A stretch of 64,000 nt of DNA from an uncultured Eubacteriales bacterium (GTDB taxonomy: Bacteria > Bacillota > Clostridia > Oscillospirales > CAG-272). This document shows positions 55,721 through 63,824 of the stretch, piece by piece (position 1 is the stretch's first letter; each line of letters starts with the position of its first letter). Location: the NCBI GenBank assembly GCA_902491535.1, contig CABUHS010000010.1, positions 1-64,000 on the forward strand, written 5' to 3'. A program made the translations under genes and the position numbers. The notes below the pieces were generated by a model. It did no database searches. It saw only the letters and a list, made by a program, of their open reading frames with translations, and was not told where the DNA came from.

Positions 55721-56621
55721 GACCTTCTCCTTTTTCAGTAACTTCCGGAATAGTGATGTTATATAACGATTCCATATTACTAACACACATCGGATATATA
55801 ATATAGTCCCACGGCAACAATTTTATCAGATATGGTATGTTTTCTGTCCGAATGACCTCATACCTCTCTTGATTAATAAAAATCACATACTTTATTTCGT
55901 CTCTGAATTGATAAACATATTCCAAAAAATTTTTATCCCTACTGAGCCGATACTCTTTAAATTCTTCTTGTTCCCGCATATCACCGTGTGACATACCGTC
56001 TATCCAGTCGTGATAAACATTTTCGCACATTGCAAGAGCAAATTCTGAATATTCGATCATAAATATACCGATTTCTTTTGAACCGGTATATTGTTTGCAA
56101 CTCTCCAAATGATGTTTCCAGTTGCTTTTTAATGACTTAACTAAAAACTCATAAGTATGTACTGGATTTGTATGTGCCCACGATTTTGAACGCACCTCAT
56201 CAAAGCTCGGAGTTTCATTCCACTCTTGCATAATCTTTTCTGTTTCTGACTCTACTTTTGATATAAATATACTTTCTTCCTTTTTGTGAACAGAGCCTTT
56301 TCTGTTGGTTTGAGACGAGGTTATCTGAAAATGTTCTATAAATCCATTGTCAAAAACAAAATCAGGAAACTTGCTTAAATTAGAATTAGCTTTAGCTATT
56401 CGCAAAATATTTTCAAATTCTTTCCGATCGCGCTCCAAAAGACCGAAATATGATTTACGGCAATCTGAATTAACAAAATAAGTTCTTTCATTTTTGAACT
56501 CGTCATCTGACACATCTAAATAAGTTTTATGTGTAAATGGATTCTTCATAGGTTGACCGTTTTTGCAGAATATTGCTTCTTTAAGAATATTCAGACACTT
56601 TAATTCTTGATCACCACGCAT
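55707..56621 (-). CDS. Unknown protein between hsdM and hsdS
   Basis: 304 residues, soluble, charged; GAGGGGT precedes the ATG. It starts 3 bp after hsdM and ends 14 bp inside hsdS. Segments such as KFPDFVFDNGFIEHFQITSS and a later IGIFMIEYSEFALAMCE with KYVIFINQERYEVI recall the acidic core of PD-(D/E)XK-like nuclease folds, but no full motif is certain. I do not recognise the family. Its place in the operon suggests a defence or restriction-control function. Confidence 0.68.
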   Translation of the reverse strand: MRGDQELKCLNILKEAIFCKNGQPMKNPFTHKTYLDVSDDEFKNERTYFVNSDCRKSYFGLLERDRKEFENILRIAKANSNLSKFPDFVFDNGFIEHFQITSSQTNRKGSVHKKEESIFISKVESETEKIMQEWNETPSFDEVRSKSWAHTNPVHTYEFLVKSLKSNWKHHLESCKQYTGSKEIGIFMIEYSEFALAMCENVYHDWIDGMSHGDMREQEEFKEYRLSRDKNFLEYVYQFRDEIKYVIFINQERYEVIRTENIPYLIKLLPWDYIIYPMCVSNMESLYNITIPEVTEKGEGHEQP

Positions 56622-56624
56622 AAT

Positions 56625-58217
56625 TTACCCCTCAATCTCCTTAATAATCCTATCAATCTCGTCCCGTAACACTTGTTCCCGTGCTACGATTTCAGCAATT
56701 TCCGCATTCAGTTTCACAATATCGATTTTCTCACGGGTATCCTCTGCCTCTACATAGGTGGAAACCGAAAGGTTATAGGCGTTCTGCTCGTTGCCTACCT
56801 CATCGTTTGGCACAAGACGGCTGAAATACTGCTCGTCCTTTCTTTCCGCGGCGGCAGTAACGATACGCTGAATGTTCGCTTCGGAAAGTCGGTTATTTTT
56901 CGTCACCTTTACAAATTCCCGTGAAGCGTCTATAAACAGAATGGAATTATCCGTTTTGTTCTTTTTCAAAAGCATAATATCAACAGATATGGTGACATTG
57001 AGGAAAAGATTTGACGGCAGTTGAATGATAGCGTCCACATAGTTGTTATCCACAAGGTATTTGCGGATTTTCTGCTCTGCGCCGCCGCGGTACATGATGC
57101 CTGGGAAACAGACGATCGCCGCCGCTCCGTTGTTAGCAAGCCATGAAAGGCTATGCATAATAAACGCCATATCGCCTTTGGACGCAGGCGCAAGCACCCC
57201 GGCGGGAGAAAATCGAATATCGTTTATTAACAGCGAATTTTTATCCCCCTCCCACGGAACAGAGAACGGCGGATTGGAAACGATCAGCTCAAAAGGCTGG
57301 TCGTCCCAGTGCTGTGGGCTGAGCAGCGTATCTTCACGCACAATGCTGAATTTATCGAAATCAATGTTATGTAAAAACATATTGATACGGCAAAGGTTAT
57401 AGGTAGTCAGGTCGATCTCCTGCCCGAAAAATCCCTGTTCAATATTTTCTTTACCCAAAACCTTTTCAACCTTCAACAGAAGCGAACCCGAACCGCAGGC
57501 AGGGTCATATACCTTGTTGATTCTTGTCTTTCCGATTGTGCCGAGTCGGGCAAGCAGTTCGGAGACATCCGCAGGAGTAAAATACTGGCCGCCCTTTTTG
57601 CCTGCGTTGGCGGCATACATACCCATCAGATATTCGTATGCGTCGCCGAACAGATCGGGGTTGATACCGTCCGCCTGAAACAACGGCATTTTTTCTACGC
57701 CGTTCAAAAGCTCTGCAAGCACCTTGTTTCTCTTGGCTACTGTTTCTCCGATGGATTTGCTGTTTACATCGAAATCGTCAAACAGTCCGGCAAAATCATT
57801 TTCCGCTTCACCGCTGGCGGCGCTGCTCTCAATATGGTTAAAAACGCGTTCTAAGGTTTCGTTTAGGTTTTCGTCCTTATCCGCACGGGCACGTACATTG
57901 CAGAAAAGCTCGCTCGGCAAGATGAAAAATCCCTTTTCCTGCACCAGTCCCTCGCGGGCAGATTCTGCCTCCTCATCGGACATCTTTGCATAATCAAAAT
58001 CGGGGTTGGGTTCTCCTCTTGCAATAGCAGCGGCTCGCTCACCTTTGTTGATATAGGCGGCAAAATTTTCGGAAATATAGCGGTAAAACATTGTACCTAA
58101 AACATAGGACTTGAAATCCCACTCGGACACATGCCCCGCGTGAACAAGGTCGGTAGCAATTTTATATATCGTGCGGAACAGCTCGTCCCGCTCCTGATCT
58201 TTCTTTATGTCAGCCAT
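56625..58217 (-). CDS. hsdM: Type I restriction-modification methyltransferase subunit
   Basis: 530 residues. The N-terminal helical HsdM domain is followed by the adenine methylase core: GGQYFTPADVSELLARL, the SAM-binding DPACGSGSLLLKVE (near 240), the catalytic NPPF in LIVSNPPFSVPWEGD (near 312), and a C-terminal coiled coil that contacts HsdS. It methylates adenine at the site chosen by HsdS. It starts 5 bp after the XRE gene. Confidence 0.96.
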   Translation of the reverse strand: MADIKKDQERDELFRTIYKIATDLVHAGHVSEWDFKSYVLGTMFYRYISENFAAYINKGERAAAIARGEPNPDFDYAKMSDEEAESAREGLVQEKGFFILPSELFCNVRARADKDENLNETLERVFNHIESSAASGEAENDFAGLFDDFDVNSKSIGETVAKRNKVLAELLNGVEKMPLFQADGINPDLFGDAYEYLMGMYAANAGKKGGQYFTPADVSELLARLGTIGKTRINKVYDPACGSGSLLLKVEKVLGKENIEQGFFGQEIDLTTYNLCRINMFLHNIDFDKFSIVREDTLLSPQHWDDQPFELIVSNPPFSVPWEGDKNSLLINDIRFSPAGVLAPASKGDMAFIMHSLSWLANNGAAAIVCFPGIMYRGGAEQKIRKYLVDNNYVDAIIQLPSNLFLNVTISVDIMLLKKNKTDNSILFIDASREFVKVTKNNRLSEANIQRIVTAAAERKDEQYFSRLVPNDEVGNEQNAYNLSVSTYVEAEDTREKIDIVKLNAEIAEIVAREQVLRDEIDRIIKEIEG

Positions 58218-58222
58218 TGATA

Positions 58223-58444
58223 TTACTCCTTATCTTTAAGCCATTCAGACTCTATTTCTTCAAAAGGGAAACCCCTGCTTTCGCAATAAGCCTTGATTTT
58301 CTTCATAGCCGTAATATTCGGCTTGGTTTTTCCGTTTTCCCAGCGATTTATCGTACCCACAGATACATTCAGCAGTTTAGCAAACTCTTCTTGTGATAGA
58401 AGCGCCCTTTTACGCATATTCCGTATCAACTCACCTAATGACAT
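58223..58444 (-). CDS. Small XRE regulator of the restriction operon
   Basis: 73 residues, almost entirely helix-turn-helix: LGELIRNMRKRALLSQEEFAKLLNVSVGTINRWENGKTKPN. It heads the hsd operon and probably acts as a controller that delays restriction, as C-proteins do; this is inference from position. GAAAGGAG precedes the ATG. Two AAGGTTGCT repeats flank its promoter. Confidence 0.88.
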   Translation of the reverse strand: MSLGELIRNMRKRALLSQEEFAKLLNVSVGTINRWENGKTKPNITAMKKIKAYCESRGFPFEEIESEWLKDKE

Positions 58445-58466
58445 TGTTCTGCCGTTCTCCTTTCAA

Positions 58467-58514
58467 AAGGTTGCTACTATTATAACATAAACCTATCATT
58501 TTTTCAAGGTTGCT
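58467..58514 (-). promoter_or_regulatory. Promoter and direct-repeat operator of the hsd operon
   Basis: Read leftward: TTGAAA (58502-58507), 17 bp, TATAAT (58479-58484). The 9-bp repeat AAGGTTGCT (+ strand) lies at 58467-58475 and 58506-58514, one near the start point and one at the -35. They are 39 bp apart and suit binding by the small XRE protein. Confidence 0.65.
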
Positions 58515-58519
58515 GCTCA

Positions 58520-59027
58520 TTCTTATATTTACTTGCATTTTATCGGTACGCCTGCAATATTGTAGGCGTACCTTTTGATATATACAAAGGTGGAATCTGT
58601 AATAAAGTAAGGAGGAATTTCAATGCTCAGAAAAGCAATATCAGAAAGTGATTGAGCAAAACAGCATTCGGCTCACGAGGCTGTGTGTGACCGAAAGAGT
58701 GCAGATTTAGATGGAAAAAGAATGTACAAGAAGAATCTGCAAGCAGCCAACCGTCAGCGATAGACGGACATTTATCGTACCTCCACCGTACAGGAGCTTT
58801 GTACGGCAATGTTTCCGGGATTTCCGTTGTAAGAACAAATCCCTGCCGAACGCTTACTATACAAGCGGCAGATTTATGATCTGTATCGGCATTGCGCAGT
58901 CAGCTTTGTCTGACGCTCTGTTATTCAGAGTTGCGCTGGGGCAGTCTTCACTAATGGGAAGATGAGTCCATAGTCCTAACCTCTTTTACAAATGAATAGT
59001 AGTTCTCTGCGATGAAATGAATGACCA
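58520..59027. other. Degraded region without intact gene
   Basis: About 500 bp. A strong ribosome site (AAGGAGGAATTTCA) precedes an ATG at 58623 that opens only a 10-codon ORF, and an 84-codon frame (58711-58965) has no ribosome site or recognised family. It looks like the remains of a small mobile-element gene. Confidence 0.4.
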
Positions 59028-59030
59028 GCT

Positions 59031-59585
59031 TTTCGGAATGATACCATCTTTTCGATATGATAATGATTATCTTTCCGATATGATGTATGACCTTCCTTTT
59101 GTCGCCGTTTCTATCGGGCGACAGCAAGATAGAAACGGCGGCGAGGAATCGTCCGAGAGGCCGTGCGGCAAGGCATTCAGGGATTACAAGAAATGAAAAC
59201 GGGAGAAACGGCAGGTAAAGTCGCTGAAACTGCCAATGGGTAAACTATGCCTTGCCGCGTTATGATATGCCGTTTCATGTGATAAATGAATCTATACTTC
59301 GGAATGATAATTTAATATGACATACTTTTCGGAAGTCACTCAGGATTTATCATAGATTTGTATTTGCACGCCTGCGGCGCGTTCCGGCTGTTTGATGTTC
59401 AATGATAAGCATGCAAAGAGAACCCGTCATTAAACATCAAACTGTCGGCTGAAAATATCCCTCTTAAAGATTCGTATCAGATTGCAAACCCTTCATTTCG
59501 ATATGATTTATGACCGTCCTTTCAGAATGATGCGTTTTCAAAATACATACCGTTTTGGAAGAATATGATTTCATTTCGGAATGAT
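59031..59585. repeat. Iteron-like repeats (TTTCGGAATGAT family)
   Basis: Imperfect copies of TTTCGRWATGAT occur at about 59031, 59050, 59072, 59298, 59496, 59520 and 59574, and several are followed by ATGACC. All lie on one strand in non-coding DNA just upstream of the tyrosine integrase. The arrangement recalls iterons or recombinase-accessory sites of mobile elements. Confidence 0.65.
59103..59140. repeat. Perfect 13-bp inverted repeat
   Basis: CGCCGTTTCTATC (59103-59115) pairs with GATAGAAACGGCG (59128-59140) within the iteron-like block. No T-run follows; a transfer-origin or binding-site role is possible. Confidence 0.7.
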
Positions 59586-59612
59586 CGCAAAAATATGACC
59601 TTCAATTTCAAA

Positions 59613-59656
59613 GGCGGCGACAGGAGATTTTTTTCTGTCGCCGCCGAATTTTTTTG
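59613..59656 (+). terminator. Strong hairpin with T-run upstream of the integrase
   Basis: GGCGGCGACAG (59613-59623) pairs with CTGTCGCCGCC (59635-59645), then GAATTTTTTT. Another hairpin with TTTTTGCC/GGCAAAAA follows at about 59717-59741, just before the integrase ribosome site. Confidence 0.68.
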
Positions 59657-59761
59657 CTTTGCAAAAATTCGCTCTATTTTTTACTTGCCAAAATAGATAC
59701 TCCTTTTCATATTCTTTTTGCCTGAATCAAAAAGGCAAAAAATTATGAAGGAGTGATGCCA

Positions 59762-60820
59762 ATGAGAGAAATCTCAAAAAAGATGGACATTGTAACCGAC
59801 ATTTTGGACACCGCCTTCGACAAGCCGTGGGAAAAGTATTCTGCTGAAGAATACAAAATCCAGCTTGAAGAAACAAAGTCCAAAGTCCGGGAACTAACGC
59901 CCGAACAAGAGCTGAAATTGATGAATAAGCGTATGAATCTGCGAATACAGGTGACCGCCATTTACAAAAAGGACAGACATGGCAGCCAAGCAACCCGCAA
60001 GCGATACTATCAAGCCGCCTGCTATGCCTGTGATTATATTGCCGGCACCTGTAATTTACAGAAATTCGCAAACTTTCATCCAAAGCATTTCCGTGAAGTT
60101 GCAGAGTATTGGAAAACAACAAAAGAACTAAATACGGTTTATACCGAGCTTACAGGTTTGCGCAAATATTGTGAGTATGCAGGGTGTAAATACAAGATGC
60201 CTGAAAACAAGGAACTGAATCTGCCGAAGCGCGAACCGACAAAATATAACCGCGCATGGCTACCTCACGAAATTCAGAAAGCAAAAGAACTTGCTGAAAC
60301 AATGGGTAGATTCGATGTCCGGGATGCTATTGAACTCGGAGAAAAATTGGGTCTTCGGATTATCGAAGCCTGTCAGTTCAAGGTCGGAGATGTGAAATCC
60401 GCACTCGGTTGGGGCGGTTTGGAAATCAAGAGTAAGGGCGGTCAGATACGGTTTGTCCCGATTGAAACTGAAGAACAGAAGGAGCTTCTGCAACGCCTGT
60501 ATCGTGAAGCAAAAGAAAAAGGGTTAATGGACGACGATTTTATTCTGAGCAAGACAATCAAATACGGTCCGCGTATGGAAAAGAAGTCTATCGAAAACTG
60601 GATATACAATCATCGCAAAAAGTTTACAGACCCAAATCGAGAGCAAACGATAAAGCGCGGTAAAAAGCCGCGGGTTAAAAACATTGTCTTCCACGGGCTT
60701 CGCCACAGCTACACACAGGAACGGGGCAAACATTTGCAAGGCGATCCTAGAAGACAGCAGAAGCTCAGCGAGGGCTTGGGTCATCATCGGTTGTCGGTGA
60801 CGAATATTTACAAAGAATAA
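59762..60820 (+). CDS. Tyrosine recombinase / integrase
   Basis: 352 residues from the ATG at 59762 (GAAGGAG 8 bp upstream; in-frame GTG and ATG codons at 59753-59758 overlap the site). The N-terminal SAM-like binding domain (about 70-150) precedes the catalytic domain. The first Arg is in LGLRIIEACQF, the H-x-x-R box is FHGLRHSYTQ, and the C-terminal GLGHHRLSVTNIY supplies the last His and the Tyr nucleophile two residues from the end. Unusually the Tyr is almost C-terminal. It should integrate the element at the tRNA-Leu core about 300 bp downstream. Confidence 0.85.
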   Translation: MREISKKMDIVTDILDTAFDKPWEKYSAEEYKIQLEETKSKVRELTPEQELKLMNKRMNLRIQVTAIYKKDRHGSQATRKRYYQAACYACDYIAGTCNLQKFANFHPKHFREVAEYWKTTKELNTVYTELTGLRKYCEYAGCKYKMPENKELNLPKREPTKYNRAWLPHEIQKAKELAETMGRFDVRDAIELGEKLGLRIIEACQFKVGDVKSALGWGGLEIKSKGGQIRFVPIETEEQKELLQRLYREAKEKGLMDDDFILSKTIKYGPRMEKKSIENWIYNHRKKFTDPNREQTIKRGKKPRVKNIVFHGLRHSYTQERGKHLQGDPRRQQKLSEGLGHHRLSVTNIYKE

Positions 60821-60831
60821 GGAGGAGATAA

Positions 60832-60999
60832 GTGGGCAAAGAGGTTAAAATCGTTCTCAAATCCCATATACCTGAAGATGAAATCGAAGCATTAGCGAAA
60901 TGCTTCCTGCCGGACATATTAGACTTTTTTGAATCCGAAGAAGGCAGACAAGAATTTGAACAGTGGAAAAAGAAACAATCTGAAAAAAGCAATAAATAG
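60832..60999 (+). CDS. Small 55-residue protein after the integrase
   Basis: A GTG start at 60832 follows GGAGGAGATAA at ideal spacing, 11 bp after the integrase stop. The product (GKEVKIVLKSHIPEDEIEA, then LPDILDFFESEEGRQEFEQW and a Lys-rich tail) is acidic to basic and helical. Its place suggests an accessory factor such as an excisionase-like or conserved ICE protein; I do not recognise a family. A terminator follows directly. Confidence 0.72.
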   Translation: MGKEVKIVLKSHIPEDEIEALAKCFLPDILDFFESEEGRQEFEQWKKKQSEKSNK

Positions 61000-61001
61000 A
61001 T

Positions 61002-61037
61002 AACGACGGTACGAAGACTAATCCTCGTACCGTCGTC
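61002..61037 (+). terminator. Terminator of the integrase operon
   Basis: ACGACGGTACGA pairs with TCGTACCGTCGT, followed by CATTTTC. Confidence 0.75.
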
Positions 61038-61075
61038 ATTTTCTTTAACTACGCAGTTTCATTGAAAAAAACAAC

Positions 61076-61115
61076 AAACCCGAACGTTTCACCGATTGGT
61101 AAAAGGTTCGGGTTT
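61076..61115. terminator. Hairpin next to the attachment core
   Basis: AAACCCGAAC pairs with GTTCGGGTTT across a 20-nt loop. It lies at the 3' side of the tRNA-Leu half, where a tRNA terminator or element end is expected. Confidence 0.55.
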
Positions 61116-61123
61116 GAATGCTT

Positions 61124-61183
61124 TGGTGCGGGTAAAAGGACTTGAACCTTCACGAAGTTGCCCCCACTAGAACCTGAATCTAA
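61124..61183 (-). other. tRNA-Leu(CAG) 3' half: attachment-site core
   Basis: On the leftward strand the sequence reads from the anticodon arm (TAGA, loop TTCAGGT with anticodon CAG, TCTAG) through a long variable arm and the T arm (GGTTCAAGTCC) to the acceptor strand TACCCGC, A and CCA. The 5' half is absent: the sequence to the right is AT-rich and unrelated. This is what remains when a tRNA 3' end serves as integrase crossover site. Confidence 0.78.
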
Positions 61184-61189
61184 ATTGTA

Positions 61190-61645
61190 TATTATTAAAA
61201 GGGAAGGAAAGCTCTGAATTATCGCAAATTAATGCAAAATACCCTATAAATTGCTTAATTATATAATAATAAGGACGTTTCGATTTTATTGTGTGTTAGA
61301 ATTTCCTGTGATTTCGTTAGAAAAATCGTTAGACAGACAATCACCGTTTTAGCCCCGTTTTTACTACGCTTAATTTTATCATTGACGTAACAGAAGATCA
61401 ACTTATTTATACTGTTTTTATAAAAAAGAAATACCAAGTATAATAGCTTTGCCAGATATTTTTGGTGTAACAAAACAATTAGCGTATATTTATTCGTTCC
61501 TGAAATCTTGCAAGACAGCGATACTACATACATGTCAGAGATATTCATGCGGAGACATATATACTCCCTAAATGCAGAAAAAATAAAAACAGTACTGTTT
61601 ATGTGAATTGTTGAATAAAAAATAATAAATATTTTTTTGTAAATA
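61190..61645. other. AT-rich region with no gene
   Basis: About 450 bp of markedly AT-rich DNA at the left edge of the peptide-system element. A 141-codon leftward frame (61255-61680) has no ribosome site and biased, low-complexity content; I do not call it. Confidence 0.45.
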
Positions 61646-61647
61646 TA

Positions 61648-61676
61648 TTGACATAGTTTGGCTAATATGTTAAAAT
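61648..61676 (+). promoter_or_regulatory. Promoter of the Cys-peptide gene
   Basis: TTGACA (61648-61653), 17 bp, TAAAAT (61671-61676), about 145 nt before the peptide start codon. Confidence 0.68.
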
Positions 61677-61825
61677 ACAAACAAGATAAAGTCAGATTAA
61701 TAAATCTAACGATATCTTATATATAATACCCAGTTTAATATTTCTCAGGAATTACCTTTTAATAAGAACAGGACATCCCCCTAACGTATCACTTGATTTT
61801 TTCAGTATAAGGTATGAGGCTTGTT

Positions 61826-61957
61826 ATGAAAAACTGTTTTTCCAAGGCGTGTATATCCCTTAATGAAATAACGGTATCAGACTGCAAAAATGATGCAATA
61901 AATGCTATTGCTATGTCCAAATTTAATATGTGCGTAAACAGCGCATTGCTTGCTTGA
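61826..61957 (+). CDS. Candidate four-cysteine RiPP precursor peptide
   Basis: 43 residues, ATG at 61826 with GAGG six bases upstream, beginning MKNCFSKACISLNEI. Cysteines are at 4, 9, 20 and 36; there is no signal peptide and no membrane segment. It sits about 300 bp ahead of a radical SAM/SPASM maturase on the same strand, with its own promoter and a hairpin over its stop, the usual layout of a highly expressed precursor gene. The assignment is from position and cysteine pattern; I cannot match it to a named precursor family. An 80-codon frame on the other strand overlaps it but has no ribosome site. Confidence 0.6.
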   Translation: MKNCFSKACISLNEITVSDCKNDAINAIAMSKFNMCVNSALLA

Positions 61958-61987
61958 TAGAGGCTTGCTTTGCGCTGTTTTGTCATA
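61940..61987 (+). terminator. Terminator over the end of the Cys-peptide gene
   Basis: ACAGCGCA pairs with TGCGCTGT with additional inner pairing, followed by TTTGTCAT. It overlaps the last codons and stop. The next 270 bp to the maturase are AT-rich with no further feature. Confidence 0.6.
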
Positions 61988-62256
61988 TAATACTCTATCA
62001 TGTGCTTGATTATATTTTTATAACAAAACATTAATTATACTAGAAATAATTGGAGTGTTTTATGATATTGTTGATTATTATGAAGAAAAGGATTAATATG
62101 TGGGGTTAGAAATTCAAAAAAATCAATACTGAATATTCAATATTCTAATCCAATTTAATATACAATTTTTTTAGTACGATGTCATAGGTATTGAATAGCA
62201 TAAGCGTATTAAACAGAAACATTAAGAAGTATAAAACTTGCGGAGGAAATAAAAAA

Positions 62257-63657
62257 ATGTCAAGGAACTTAAAAATGTCTAAGTATAACTTTATCTGTTT
62301 AGATAAAGAAGGAGATTTAATTTTATATAATTTTCTAAATGGAATATCAAGTTTAACTAAGATAAAAAAATCTGATATTGATAGTTTCACTAATGGATTT
62401 TTGACGAATTCTGAGAAACTTTATGCGGCTTGTAATGAATACAAAGAAATGGCTAATACATTGCTTAAGTTAGGTATATTAGTAGATGATGACACAGACG
62501 AAAGTGTTTTATATGATGCAAAACAGTATAGCGAAATTTATGATACAAAGCTATACCTTACTATTTTCCCAACAGGAAAGTGTAATTTTAGATGCCCATA
62601 CTGTTTCGAAACCTCACAAGATTTTAGTCGAGATACAATGACGAGTGATTCGCAGGATGCAATACTTAAATTTGTTCAAAAGACAATATCTAATCATAGA
62701 ATGCTTCATGTATCTTGGTTCGGTGGTGAACCGTTAGTAGCATCCGAAGTAGTTGAAAATTTATCCGATAAATTTATCCAAATTTGCAATGTAAGACATA
62801 TACCCTATTCTGCTGATATGGTAACAAACGGCTTTTTACTTGATTCTAATATGTTTGATACACTTTATAAATTACAGGTATATGATTATATGATTACTAT
62901 TGATGGATTTAAAAAACAGCATGATAAAAGGAGATTTACATATGATGGTAAGGGTTCATATGATACAATTATGGATAACTTGTTAAAGATACGAAATAAT
63001 AAGCAGTATAAATTTGCTAATATAATGATTCGTGTCAACATGTCAACTGGATTTTTGGAAATGCTTGACGAATTTGTGAATTTTCTTGGTTCATCATTTG
63101 CCGATGATCCGCGATTCAAATTCATGTTTGTGCCTGTAGTCAAGTTTTCTAGTTCTCATTTTTCAAATGAAATTATCTATTCTAATCATAAAGAATTGTA
63201 CATGCGTCTTTCTAAAAATGATGTTTATACGAATAAACTATATCCTAATATGCTAAAATTAACTTCAATACTTCCGCAGCAAAAGTGCCCGGCATGCTTA
63301 AAAAATTCATATGTTATTACTTCCGATTTGAGTGTGTATAAATGTAATGCTCACTATGATTTTGATATCAATAAAATCGGGCGAGTAAATTTAAATGGTG
63401 ATCTATTAATTGATGAAACTCTTCATAGAAGGTGGTACTTAATGAAAAAGTCTATTCAGAGAATACCCGAATCTTGTAATGACTGTTTCTACTCTCCTTG
63501 TTGTCTAAATATCGATTCTGGTTGTCCAGTCAGCTATCTTAAAACGAATCCAGATGTAACATTATGTCCGTTGAAAGATGAAAATAAAAAAAATAATATT
63601 GTTGAAACAATTTTATACGCTGCTGATATATATCCCTGTACGACACTTGCATTATAA
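62257..63657 (+). CDS. Radical SAM/SPASM peptide maturase (CcpM-like)
   Basis: 466 residues from the ATG at 62257 (CGGAGGAAAT upstream); the ATG at 62191 has no site. An N-terminal peptide-binding region (about 1-90) precedes the radical SAM core with the CX3CX2C cluster motif CNFRCPYC (Cys109, 113, 116), WFGGEPLV and VTNGFLL. The C-terminal SPASM domain has CPACLKNSYVITSDLSVYKC and CNDCFYSPCCLNIDSGCP for two further Fe-S clusters. Such enzymes form thioether or other crosslinks on Cys-containing peptides. With the ACP-like gene behind it, it fits the Clostridial CLI_3235/Clo7bot-type system. Confidence 0.88.
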   Translation: MSRNLKMSKYNFICLDKEGDLILYNFLNGISSLTKIKKSDIDSFTNGFLTNSEKLYAACNEYKEMANTLLKLGILVDDDTDESVLYDAKQYSEIYDTKLYLTIFPTGKCNFRCPYCFETSQDFSRDTMTSDSQDAILKFVQKTISNHRMLHVSWFGGEPLVASEVVENLSDKFIQICNVRHIPYSADMVTNGFLLDSNMFDTLYKLQVYDYMITIDGFKKQHDKRRFTYDGKGSYDTIMDNLLKIRNNKQYKFANIMIRVNMSTGFLEMLDEFVNFLGSSFADDPRFKFMFVPVVKFSSSHFSNEIIYSNHKELYMRLSKNDVYTNKLYPNMLKLTSILPQQKCPACLKNSYVITSDLSVYKCNAHYDFDINKIGRVNLNGDLLIDETLHRRWYLMKKSIQRIPESCNDCFYSPCCLNIDSGCPVSYLKTNPDVTLCPLKDENKKNNIVETILYAADIYPCTTLAL

Positions 63658-63824
63658 TTTTATGTATATATAATTATAATCATAAAATCAAACTACTTTT
63701 CAATTTAAATATTGTAACTTTAAAATGGTATTATATCGTAAATTTCAAAATTTTGTTACAAAAGATTTATATAAATATTAGTATAATTGTTTTTAAAATT
63801 TGATTTAGAGGAGGTAAATAGTAT

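Noticed and set aside
58711..58965. 84-codon frame after the hsd promoter
   Set aside because: No ribosome site and atypical composition; probably part of a degraded region.
61255..61680. 141-codon leftward frame
   Set aside because: Low-complexity, AT-driven composition, no ribosome site, no family features.
61789..62031. 80-codon leftward frame opposite the Cys peptide
   Set aside because: No ribosome site before its first or second Met, no recognised family, and the hairpin with T-run fits the + strand peptide gene.
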